A stretch of DNA of 9,534 nt from WHTB01 sp050699035 (GCA_050699035.1 JBOHDE010000156.1:1-9534), one strand, 5' to 3'; positions 1 through 7,190 are shown, counted from the stretch's first letter. Program-made: numbers and translations. The notes: generated by a model from the sequence alone, not told the origin.

Positions 1-1851
<1,851 letters not shown>

Positions 1852-2577
1852 TCAGCGCAGGGAGTACGTCGCGATCGAGATGCCGACGTAGTGCGTGATG
1901 AACGCGATGATCGTCAGCGTGTGGAACACCTCGTGGAACCCGAACCAGCGGGGCGCCGGGTCGGGCCGCCGGAAGCCGTACACGAACCCGCCGACCGAGT
2001 AGAGCGCGCCGCCGACGATCATCAGCGCCAGGACCGAGACTTTGGCCTCGCGGGCGAAGTCGGGCATCCAGAAGATGGCGGCCCACCCCATGGCGAGATA
2101 GACCGGCGTGTAGATCCAGCGGGGCGCGCTCAGCCAGAAGACGCGGAACGCGATGCCGGCCAGGGCACCGGCCCAGACCAACGTGAGCAGGATGCGTTCC
2201 TCGGTGCCGTCGAGCAGCAGCAACGTGAACGGTGTGTACGTGCCCGCGATCAGCAGGAAGATGTTGGAGTGGTCGAAGCGTCGCAGCATGTCGTCGACAT
2301 GGCGAGGCAGGTCAGTGCGGTGCATCACGGCGCTGACGCCGAACAGCAGCACGGCCGAGGTGGCGAAGATCGCGGAACCGATGCGGGTCGTCGCGTTGGG
2401 GGAGAGCGCGACCAGCACGATGCCGGCCGCGATCGCGACCGGGAGGATGGCGGCGTGCAGCCAGCCGCGGAGCTTGGGCTTGAGGTGCTCGACGGCGTGG
2501 TGAAAGCGCTCGCCGGACTCGTCAACCGCATCGTGCACGGCGTCGCGAGCCGCGTGGATGCGTTCGGACCCGGTCAT
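1852..2577 (-). CDS. trhA: TrhA / hemolysin III family membrane protein (PAQR superfamily)
   Basis: The product is 241 aa with seven hydrophobic segments (about residues 40-59, 66-86, 102-122, 129-149, 154-171, 179-201, 214-239). Hallmarks of the bacterial PAQR family are present: FGVSAVMHR (S82, H86), the segment FDHSNIFLLIAGTYTPF starting at 101 (D102, H103), and GFHEVFHTL (H215, H219). In PAQR structures, the TM2 histidine and the two TM7 histidines bind zinc with an aspartate nearby. Family members act in membrane homeostasis or fluidity control; the old name hemolysin III does not imply virulence. The first 35 residues are charged and His-rich, ahead of TM1, making the protein slightly longer than the usual 210-220 aa. 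The ATG at 2577 is preceded on its own strand by AGGGGAAAG about 11 nt upstream, a loose Shine-Dalgarno. The stop abuts the stop of the upstream convergent gene. It is divergent from the prenyl synthase. Rv1085c is the recalled counterpart. Confidence 0.93.
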   Translation of the reverse strand: MTGSERIHAARDAVHDAVDESGERFHHAVEHLKPKLRGWLHAAILPVAIAAGIVLVALSPNATTRIGSAIFATSAVLLFGVSAVMHRTDLPRHVDDMLRRFDHSNIFLLIAGTYTPFTLLLLDGTEERILLTLVWAGALAGIAFRVFWLSAPRWIYTPVYLAMGWAAIFWMPDFAREAKVSVLALMIVGGALYSVGGFVYGFRRPDPAPRWFGFHEVFHTLTIIAFITHYVGISIATYSLR

Positions 2578-2705
2578 ATCTCAACTACTTTCCCCTGAGC
2601 GGCCAGACCCAACCGTACCGACGGTACATAACCCGGCGGGTGAGCACCCCGACGGCGTAACCTGACCGGTGGGTCTGGGTCCAGGACAACACCACGGGAG
2701 CTGGC
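2578..2705. promoter_or_regulatory. Divergent intergenic region with a 13-bp palindrome
   Basis: This 128-bp stretch must hold the promoters of both trhA (-) and the cis-prenyl transferase (+). A perfect palindrome GTACCG-A-CGGTAC lies at 2615-2627, near the middle, where it could serve as an operator for either direction. I see no convincing -35/-10 pair. TAACCT at 2658-2663 is the best -10 candidate for the rightward gene but has no good -35 partner. The rightward gene has a clear GGGAG ribosome binding site at 2696-2700. The regulatory role of the palindrome is inference. Confidence 0.4.
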
Positions 2706-3470
2706 GTGCCGGGATTGTGGGATGTCGTGTACGGGGTGTACGAGCGACGCGTCCAACGGGACCTCTCGCCCGAGCGGGTGCCGGCCCATGTGGGAGTGAT
2801 CGTCGACGGCAACCGCCGGTGGGCGCGCTCGTTCGGCGCGAAGACCGCCTCCGGGCACGCCGCCGGGGCGCAGAAGATCATCGAGTTCCTCGGCTGGTGT
2901 GACGAGCTCGACGTCGAGGTCGTGACGTTGTGGCTGCTGTCGACCGACAACCTGTCCCGACCGCCCGACGAGCTCGAGCCGCTGCTCGGGATCATCGAGC
3001 AGCTGGTGGACGACCTCGCCTCGACCGGCACCTGGAAGGTCCATCCGGTCGGCGCGCTCGACCTGCTGCCGGCCCGGACGTCCGAGACGCTGAAGGAGGC
3101 CGCGGCCCGCACCAGCGACATCGGCGGCATGACCGTCAACGTCGCCGTCGGGTACGGCGGACGGCGCGAGCTGGCCGACGCGGTGCGCTCGCTGTTGCAC
3201 GAGCACGCGTCGAAAGGCACCACGATCGAGGAGCTGGCCGAGCTGCTCGACGTCGAGCACATCGCCGAGCACCTCTACACCCGCGGGCAGCCCGACCCGG
3301 ACCTGGTCATCCGTACGTCCGGGGAGCAGCGGCTGTCCGGGTTCCTGCTCTGGCAGAGCGCGCACTCGGAGTTCTACTTCTGCGAAGCCATGTGGCCCGA
3401 CTTCCGGCGGGTCGACTTCCTGCGCGCGATCCGGGCCTACGCCGCCCGCCAGCGCCGCTACGGCTCCTGA
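2706..3470 (+). CDS. cis-isoprenyl diphosphate synthase, short-chain (Z-farnesyl diphosphate synthase type)
   Basis: The product is 254 aa, the usual length for the UppS/cis-prenyltransferase family. The start is the GTG at 2706, five bases after GGGAG (2696-2700). It condenses isopentenyl diphosphate with an allylic primer in cis. Motif I is VGVIVDGNRRWAR (residues 29-41), with catalytic Asp34 and the GNRRWA diphosphate-binding loop. A glycine-rich GYGGRREL follows at 149-156. The C-terminal signature RTSGEQRLSGFLLWQSAHSE (203-222) holds the IPP-binding Arg and Ser residues. At 75-86 it reads LWLLSTDNLSRP where long-chain UppS enzymes usually have YAFSxENWxRP. This WLLST variant is, as I recall, typical of mycobacterial Rv1086, which makes omega,E,Z-farnesyl diphosphate as the primer for decaprenyl diphosphate. 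A C15 product is therefore inferred, not shown. No signal peptide is seen; a cytosolic enzyme at the membrane face is expected. A long undecaprenyl/decaprenyl synthase would have to be encoded elsewhere. Confidence 0.94.
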   Translation: MPGLWDVVYGVYERRVQRDLSPERVPAHVGVIVDGNRRWARSFGAKTASGHAAGAQKIIEFLGWCDELDVEVVTLWLLSTDNLSRPPDELEPLLGIIEQLVDDLASTGTWKVHPVGALDLLPARTSETLKEAAARTSDIGGMTVNVAVGYGGRRELADAVRSLLHEHASKGTTIEELAELLDVEHIAEHLYTRGQPDPDLVIRTSGEQRLSGFLLWQSAHSEFYFCEAMWPDFRRVDFLRAIRAYAARQRRYGS

Positions 3471-3495
3471 AGGTTGCCACGAGCGCCCACCTCGC

Positions 3496-3553
3496 TGACT
3501 GGCGCGTTGCGTAGGCCCGCTGTCCGGTTTGTCCCTACGCAACGCGCCAGTCA
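3496..3553. repeat. Perfect 20-bp inverted repeat with 18-nt loop
   Basis: Left arm 3496-3515 (TGACTGGCGCG...GTAGG) is exactly complementary to right arm 3534-3553 (CCTAC...CGCCAGTCA), separated by 18 nt. It begins 26 nt after the stop codon of the prenyl synthase, so it could end that transcript from the left. There is no T-run on either side, and a perfect 20-bp stem with conserved-looking arms also fits a dispersed intergenic palindrome (REP-like). No target-site duplication or transposase is visible, so an insertion sequence is not supported. Confidence 0.75.
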
Positions 3554-3581
3554 ACGGCAGCGGGGGCCCACTGCCGTTGAC
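3550..3581. repeat. Second inverted repeat, 11-bp arms, overlapping the first
   Basis: GTCAACGGCAG (3550-3560) pairs with CTGCCGTTGAC (3571-3581) around the 10-nt loop CGGGGGCCCA. Its first four bases are the last four of the preceding 20-bp inverted repeat, so the two hairpins sit end to end and compete only for GTCA. Together they form a compact two-hairpin module. No T-tract follows, so a classical terminator is not evident, though actinobacterial terminators often lack one. Confidence 0.65.
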
Positions 3582-3612
3582 ACGCGACTGGGGGCGGTAA
3601 CCGGGTGCCGGT

Positions 3613-3703
3613 GGGTGGACCCGCCTGCATTCTGCGGACACATGTCGGCAGATCACGTGCGGCGGGCGGACTCGCGTGCATTGTGCGGACACGTGTCAGC
3701 AGA
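3613..3703. repeat. Two imperfect 40-bp direct repeats, 51-bp period
   Basis: Unit A is 3613-3652 and unit B is 3664-3703, offset by 51 bp. I count 34 of 40 identical positions. The shared core is TGCATT(C/G)TGCGGACAC(A/G)TGTC(G/A)GCAGA. Each unit contains GACACRTGTC, which in unit B is a perfect 10-bp palindrome (GACACGTGTC), and a further CACGTG lies between the units at 3654-3659. The period is a multiple of three, so all frames stay open through it, producing artefactual reading frames. The function is unknown: it may be a degenerate tandem array, a binding-site cluster or a dispersed genome repeat. Confidence 0.65.
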
Positions 3704-3839
3704 CGACGACCCGGGCCGATCTCGGCGTGCCTGGGTGACTTCACCCCTCGAACCTTCACTTTCGGGCCTGATTCCGGGCTCAGAATGTCGGTTCGGAGGG
3801 TGACGCTGTCAAACGCCGGCTGGCAACAGCAATTTCGTC

Positions 3840-3855
3840 GGTGACGACCGTCACC
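3840..3855. repeat. Small palindrome GGTGACG-AC-CGTCACC
   Basis: Seven-base arms (3840-3846 and 3849-3855) flank a 2-nt centre. A related smaller palindrome, GGGTGA-CT-TCACCC, lies 107 bp upstream at 3733-3746. Both contain GGTGA/TCACC half-sites, which suggests protein binding more than a hairpin. No gene start lies immediately downstream, so any target gene would have been the one now reduced to a relic. The regulatory role is inference. Confidence 0.35.
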
Positions 3856-3972
3856 ACGTGGCCGGACCGCACGAGACCTGCGCCCGCGGGGCTATCTGAA
3901 CCGGACCGCCAACCGCAGACCCACCCACACATCCAGCAGGAGGGCCTCAATTGGGCAGTCTTTGACACCCGA

Positions 3973-4125
3973 TGGCAACCCGGAGTCGATCATGCCGGCG
4001 AGCTGCCCGTGTGGCCTCGCAAGACAGTCGAGCAGAGTGCAGAGGCGATCGTCTCGATGGCGGTGCTCGACGCCGGCGGCCCGACCGGTCAGTACGTCGA
4101 AGACGCCGGCCCGGTCCCGTGGTGA
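3973..4125 (+). pseudogene. Relic of a short-chain dehydrogenase/reductase C-terminus
   Basis: The frame ending at the TGA at 4123-4125 reads WQPGVDHAGEL, then PRKTVEQSAEAIVSMAV, then LDAGGPTGQYVEDAGPVPW. This looks like the C-terminal 40-50 residues of classical SDR oxidoreductases, which end with a PGWVxTD turn, a TxEEGAxxxVWLA helix and GPTGxFFxDxxPIPW. Intact SDRs have about 230-280 aa with an N-terminal TGxxxGIG nucleotide-binding motif and a YxxxK active site. Neither is present upstream in any frame I could follow. The frame is open back to 3841, but residues before about 3973 do not look SDR-like, and GTG at 3841 has no ribosome binding site. I therefore call it a truncated, non-functional remnant. 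The left boundary of homology is approximate. It lies just upstream of the MFS gene, suggesting a former SDR-exporter pair. Confidence 0.55.
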
Positions 4126-4182
4126 CGGCTTCCGGTGGTACGAAGTCTTCTAACCCGAACGGGAATGTTTGAGTTATCGTGA

Positions 4183-4220
4183 CTGTTGTAAGCCGAACAA
4201 TCGTGTTCAACTTACAACAG
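4183..4220. promoter_or_regulatory. 38-bp palindromic operator candidate of the MFS gene
   Basis: Outer arms CTGTTGTAAG (4183-4192) and CTTACAACAG (4211-4220) are perfectly complementary over 10 bp. Inner arms GAACA (4195-4199) and TGTTC (4204-4208) share the same centre, so 15 of 19 half-positions are symmetric. The right arm runs into the Shine-Dalgarno AGGAGGAG (4219-4226), so a bound repressor would block transcription or initiation close to the start codon. Size and symmetry fit a TetR-family site, possibly two dimers, which is common in front of DHA2 exporters. No regulator gene is in the window. The same sequence could fold as an RNA hairpin in the 5' UTR. TTGAGT at 4169-4174 is a possible -35, but no -10 at good spacing is seen. 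Confidence 0.6.
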
Positions 4221-4226
4221 GAGGAG
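4219..4226 (+). promoter_or_regulatory. Ribosome binding site fixing the MFS start
   Basis: AGGAGGAG sits seven bases before the ATG at 4234. The in-frame TTG at 4228 is only one base after it, too close to be used, so the ATG is the start. Confidence 0.85.
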
Positions 4227-4233
4227 TTTGGTC

Positions 4234-5628
4234 ATGTCCGACGCGAGCACAGTGAGCAGGGCCGGCACGCCGAGCAGCCCGCACCCACAGAGATGGAAGA
4301 TCCTCGGCTTCCTGGGCGTCGCCCAGCTGATGCTGATCCTGGACGTCACCGTCGTCGCGATCGCACTGCCGCACCTGGCGACCGACCTCGGGCTGGCCCG
4401 AGACACTGTCACCTGGGTCGTCAGCGGCTACACCCTCACTTTCGGTGGCCTGCTCCTGCTCGGCGGCCGCGCCGCCGACCTGTTGGGGGCACGCCACCTC
4501 GTCCAGGCGGGGCTGCTGCTGTTCGCAGCGGCGTCGCTGGTCGCCGGGCTGGCCACGTCCGGTCCGATGTTGCTGGGAGGCCGCGTCGCCCAGGGCGTGG
4601 CGGCCGCTGTGTTGTCGCCGGCAGCCCTGTCGCTGGTGGTGACTCTCTTCGAGGGTGACGAACGCAACAAGGCACTCGGTGTGTGGTCGGCGCTCGGCGG
4701 CAGCGGGGCGGCGCTCGGTGTGCTCCTCGGCGGCGTGCTCACCGCCGGGCCCGGATGGCCGTGGGTGTTCTTCGTCAACGTCCCCGTCGGGGTGCTGCTG
4801 GCATTCGCACTTCGGCTGCGGCTGCCTTCCCAGCCCGCTCCGGCTCACCGAGGCCGTCTCGACATCCTCGGAGCCGCGCTCGTGACGGCGGCCACCGGCA
4901 CGCTGATCTACGCACTCATCCGCGCCGGCGACCACGGGTGGGTGACGGCGACGACCGGCATCCTGGTCGGCGCATCGGCGCTGCTCTACGTGGCGTTCGT
5001 GGTACGGCAGCGAGTCGCTGTCAGCCCGTTGATGGACGTCCGGGTGCTGGCCCGCCGCCCGGTCGCGACCGGGACGCTGCTGATCGTCGTGGCCACCGCC
5101 TTGATGATCGCGGTGTTCTTCCTCGGGTCGTTCTACTTCCAGGACCACCAGGGGTACGGCGCTCTGCAGACCGGCCTGCTGTTCCTGCCGGTTGCCCTGG
5201 CCACCATGGCCGGCGCGAACACCGCTGGCCGGGTCGTCGGACGTGCCGGGCCTCGGCGGGTCGGCGTGGTCGGGCTGCTGCTGGCAGCCGTGGGGATGGG
5301 TATCCCGGCGGTTCTCGCCGGCCCGGTCGCCATGGTGCTCGGTGTCGCGGTCGCCGCGGCCGGGACCGGCGCGGTGTTCGTGGTGGCCTCGGCAACTGCG
5401 CTCGGACAGGTCGAGCCCCACGAGGCCGGGATCGTGTCGGGGATCGTGAGCACCTTCCACGAGTTCGGGGCTTCGCTCGGCGCTGCGGTCGTGTCCAGCA
5501 TGGCGGCCGCCAGCATCGCCGGCGCCGGGACGGAAGGGTTCTCGGACGGGTTCAGCACCGGCGCGGTCGCCGCCGCAGCGGCAGCGCTCGTCGCCCTGGT
5601 CATCACCCCCAGCCCAAGGGCCCGTTGA
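4234..5628 (+). CDS. MFS drug/metabolite exporter, DHA2 (14-TM, EmrB/QacA) family
   Basis: The product is 464 aa from the ATG at 4234. Fourteen hydrophobic segments can be counted, as expected for DHA2 proton antiporters of the cytoplasmic membrane. Diagnostic motifs are LDVTVVAIALPHLATDLG in TM1 (motif D1), GGRAADLLGAR between TM2 and TM3 (motif A), GGRVAQGVAAAVLSPAAL in TM4 (motif B region), and GGVLTAGPGWPWVFFVNVPVG spanning TM5-TM6 (motif C, the antiporter signature). The first 20 residues are hydrophilic (Ser/Pro-rich) and cytosolic, and the C-terminus ends soon after TM14. The substrate cannot be read from the sequence; homologues export hydrophobic cations, antibiotics or secondary metabolites. 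It is preceded by a 38-bp palindrome, so substrate-induced derepression by a TetR-type regulator is likely but inferred. The gene stands alone, with an SDR relic upstream and a possible terminator hairpin at 5710-5734 downstream. Confidence 0.93.
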   Translation: MSDASTVSRAGTPSSPHPQRWKILGFLGVAQLMLILDVTVVAIALPHLATDLGLARDTVTWVVSGYTLTFGGLLLLGGRAADLLGARHLVQAGLLLFAAASLVAGLATSGPMLLGGRVAQGVAAAVLSPAALSLVVTLFEGDERNKALGVWSALGGSGAALGVLLGGVLTAGPGWPWVFFVNVPVGVLLAFALRLRLPSQPAPAHRGRLDILGAALVTAATGTLIYALIRAGDHGWVTATTGILVGASALLYVAFVVRQRVAVSPLMDVRVLARRPVATGTLLIVVATALMIAVFFLGSFYFQDHQGYGALQTGLLFLPVALATMAGANTAGRVVGRAGPRRVGVVGLLLAAVGMGIPAVLAGPVAMVLGVAVAAAGTGAVFVVASATALGQVEPHEAGIVSGIVSTFHEFGASLGAAVVSSMAAASIAGAGTEGFSDGFSTGAVAAAAAALVALVITPSPRAR

Positions 5629-5709
5629 ACGAATGGGCACCGGCGGTTCACCCCACGTTCGGGCGTGTCGCTCCGGCGTGTTGCACTCACCGGCGTAGCG
5701 TCGAACTCG

Positions 5710-5734
5710 ACGGACGGGACGGAACCCCGTCCGT
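5710..5734 (+). terminator. Possible terminator or attenuator hairpin after the MFS gene
   Basis: ACGGACGGG (5710-5718) pairs with CCCGTCCGT (5726-5734) around a 7-nt loop and is followed by TTTC. It lies 82 nt after the MFS stop and 131 nt before the phoH start. It could end the MFS transcript or, if the phoH promoter is upstream of it, act as an attenuator. Confidence 0.45.
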
Positions 5735-5783
5735 TTCGGGAGGCCCGCAGGTGCATATCAACTGCAGACGAGGACTCGCATCC

Positions 5784-5822
5784 ATGTCCTCGGGCCCGGT
5801 CCCGGTCCAACTGCGCAACTAA
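5784..5822 (+). CDS. Possible 12-residue leader peptide upstream of phoH
   Basis: ATG at 5784 opens a frame reading MSSGPVPVQLRN and ending in TAA at 5820-5822. GAGGA (5770-5774) lies nine bases upstream, an acceptable Shine-Dalgarno. That same GAGGA is paired with TCCTC inside codons 2-3 in the 5769-5792 hairpin, so the ORF could control its own access. The peptide has no run of one amino acid that would point to amino-acid attenuation. phoH starts 42 nt after the stop. An ORF of this size with a ribosome binding site can occur by chance, so this is a candidate only. Confidence 0.25.
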   Translation: MSSGPVPVQLRN

Positions 5823-5851
5823 GGGCCGGCGCCGGATGCGCGTTGGCCTGT

Positions 5852-5858
5852 GAGAGGA
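5852..5858 (+). promoter_or_regulatory. Ribosome binding site fixing the phoH start
   Basis: GAGAGGA lies six bases before the GTG at 5865. The alternative in-frame GTG at 5850 overlaps this site and has no Shine-Dalgarno at usable distance, so 5865 is preferred. Confidence 0.8.
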
Positions 5859-5864
5859 CGACCC

Positions 5865-7190
5865 GTGGACGCATCTGCAGGGGTTGCATCAGACGGCGCT
5901 CGGCGCCGCACGTATGTCCTCGACACCAGCGTGCTGCTGGCCGACCCGCTCGCCTTGCAGCGGTTCGACGAGCACGAAGTGGTGCTGCCGGTTGTAGTGA
6001 TCTCGGAGCTGGAGGGCAAGCGCCACCACCCCGAGCTCGGGTTCTTCGCCCGCTCAGCACTGCGCCAGCTCGACGAGCTCAGAGTGGTGAACGGCCGGCT
6101 CGACGCGCCGGTGCCGATCGGTGACAAGGGCGGCAGCCTGCGGGTCGAGCTGAACCACACGAACCCCGAAGCTCTTCCGGCCGGGTTCCGGCTCGGCGAC
6201 AACGACTCCCGCATCCTGGCGGTCGCGTGCAACCTGAGCGCCGAGGGCCGCGACGTCACCTTGGTCTCCAAGGACCTCCCGATGCGGGTGAAGGCGTCCG
6301 CCGTCGGCCTGGCCGCGGAGGAGTACCGCGCCGAGCTGGCGATCGAGTCCGGGTGGACCGGAATGGCGGAGATGGACGTCACTGCGGAGGACGTCGACGC
6401 GCTGTTCCACGACGGTGAGTCCGACCTCGAGGAGGCCCGCGAGCTGCCCTGCCACACCGGCCTCGTGCTGCTCTCCGACCGCGGGCACGCGCTCGGCCGG
6501 GTCACCGCAGACAAGCGGGTACGGCTGGTGCGCGGCGACCGGGAGGCGTTCGGCATCCGCGGTCGGTCGGCCGAGCAGCGGATCGCGCTCGACCTCCTGC
6601 TCGACCCCGACGTCGGCATCGTCTCGCTCGGCGGCCGCGCGGGTACGGGCAAGTCCGCGCTCGCCCTGTGCGCCGGGCTGGAGGCCGTCCTGGAGCGACG
6701 GCAGCACCGCAAGGTGGTGGTGTTCCGGCCGCTGTTCGCGGTGGGTGGCCAAGAGCTCGGCTACCTGCCCGGCAGCGAGTCCGAGAAGATGTCGCCGTGG
6801 GCGCAGGCTGTCTTCGACACCCTGGGCGCGGTGACGTCGAGCGACGTGATCGACGAGGTCCTCGGCCGCGGGATGCTCGAGGTGCTTCCCCTGACCCACA
6901 TCCGTGGTCGCTCCCTGCACGACGCGTTCGTCATCGTCGACGAGGCACAGTCGCTCGAGCGCAACGTGCTGCTGACGGTGCTGTCCCGGATCGGCGCCGG
7001 CTCCCGGGTCGTACTCACCCACGACGTCGCCCAGCGCGACAACCTGCGGGTCGGTCGGCATGACGGCGTGGTAGCGGTGGTGGAGAAGCTGAAGGGCCAC
7101 CCGCTGTTCGCGCACGTGACACTGACGAGGTCCGAGCGGTCCCCGATCGCCGCCCTCGTTACCGAAATGTTGGAAACCGTCTCGGGCTGA
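5865..7190 (+). CDS. phoH2: PIN-PhoH fusion protein (PhoH2 type), RNase/RNA helicase
   Basis: The product is 441 aa from the GTG at 5865. The N-terminal PIN nuclease domain spans about 15-150. Its acidic residues are in place: YVLDTSVL (D20), ISELE (E48), GDNDSRILA (D112/D114) and LVSKD (D137). After a linker of about 80 residues comes the PhoH ATPase domain (about 230-437), with Walker A GGRAGTGKS (256-264) and Walker B VIVDEAQ (356-362; D359, E360). The segment THIRGRSLHDA precedes Walker B, and THDVAQRDN lies at 385-393 in the place of a sensor motif. Mycobacterial PhoH2 (Rv1095) has been described as a sequence-specific RNA helicase and ribonuclease, with an upstream overlapping gene phoAT acting as antitoxin. 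All catalytic residues appear intact here, so activity is expected in the cytoplasm. No convincing PhoAT gene precedes it; a structured leader does. A strong terminator follows 18 nt after the stop, so it is probably monocistronic. Confidence 0.94.
   Translation: MDASAGVASDGARRRTYVLDTSVLLADPLALQRFDEHEVVLPVVVISELEGKRHHPELGFFARSALRQLDELRVVNGRLDAPVPIGDKGGSLRVELNHTNPEALPAGFRLGDNDSRILAVACNLSAEGRDVTLVSKDLPMRVKASAVGLAAEEYRAELAIESGWTGMAEMDVTAEDVDALFHDGESDLEEARELPCHTGLVLLSDRGHALGRVTADKRVRLVRGDREAFGIRGRSAEQRIALDLLLDPDVGIVSLGGRAGTGKSALALCAGLEAVLERRQHRKVVVFRPLFAVGGQELGYLPGSESEKMSPWAQAVFDTLGAVTSSDVIDEVLGRGMLEVLPLTHIRGRSLHDAFVIVDEAQSLERNVLLTVLSRIGAGSRVVLTHDVAQRDNLRVGRHDGVVAVVEKLKGHPLFAHVTLTRSERSPIAALVTEMLETVSG

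Larger units (their letters stand above)
3471..4233. other. Gene-poor 760-bp region with palindromes, repeats and a gene relic
   Basis: No intact gene with a ribosome binding site and high-GC third codon positions lies between the prenyl synthase and the MFS transporter. In order it holds a tandem pair of inverted repeats (3496-3581), an imperfect 51-bp-period direct repeat (3613-3703), two small GGTGA/TCACC palindromes (3733-3746 and 3840-3855), a short-chain dehydrogenase relic (about 3973-4125), and the promoter/operator of the MFS gene (4126-4233). Small frames open through the repeats on both strands have no start signal and change frame use across the repeat units, so I treat the first 370 bases as non-coding. 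The whole stretch separates the Rv1084-1086-like block from phoH and looks like an accumulation site. Confidence 0.7.
5629..5864 (+). promoter_or_regulatory. Structured 236-bp leader between the MFS gene and phoH
   Basis: No conventional gene is seen here. Elements in order are: palindrome CGTCGA-AC-TCGACG (5699-5712); a 9-bp-stem hairpin ACGGACGGG / CCCGTCCGT (5710-5734, 7-nt loop) followed by TTTC; a 7-bp-stem hairpin CGAGGAC / GTCCTCG (5769-5792); a possible 12-codon ORF (5784-5822); palindrome CCGGCGCCGG (5826-5835); and the phoH ribosome binding site GAGAGGA (5852-5858). I could not match it to a riboswitch class that I know. A 62-codon frame (5665-5853) overlaps the region, but only about three quarters of its third positions are G/C and it has no ribosome binding site. 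No clear -35/-10 pair was found; TAGCGT at 5696-5701 is a possible -10. Confidence 0.5.

Noticed and set aside
1852..2577. Cytolytic toxin, as the name hemolysin III would suggest
   Set aside because: Sequence features are those of the PAQR/TrhA membrane family, which is widespread in harmless bacteria. The name is historical.
3496..3553. Terminal inverted repeats of an insertion sequence or MITE
   Set aside because: The arms are only 18 nt apart, no transposase is nearby and no target-site duplication flanks them.
2574..3692. 372-codon minus-strand frame through the prenyl synthase and the repeat cluster
   Set aside because: It is opposite a well-supported gene, starts inside the direct repeats, reads through the inverted repeats and has no domain. 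The repeat period of 51 bp merely keeps it open.
3613..3703. CRISPR array
   Set aside because: There are only two imperfect units, the gap between them is 11 bp, too short for a spacer, and no cas gene is present.
3841..4125. 94-codon frame as an intact small gene
   Set aside because: GTG at 3841 has no ribosome binding site, the first part has no family resemblance, and the last part looks like the tail of a much longer enzyme.
4195..4208. SOS (LexA) box in front of the MFS gene
   Set aside because: GAAC and GTTC are present but separated by six bases. The actinobacterial LexA site has four between them, and the symmetry extends to outer arms unrelated to LexA.
4207..5640. 477-codon open frame on the minus strand opposite the MFS gene
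   Set aside because: It mirrors the MFS gene over its full length. The translation is rich in Arg, Gly, Gln, His and Asp without domains, as expected for the complement of a high-GC membrane protein gene.
5629..5864. Known riboswitch in the phoH leader
   Set aside because: I looked for core motifs of TPP, cobalamin, FMN, glycine, c-di-GMP and c-di-AMP classes and saw none.
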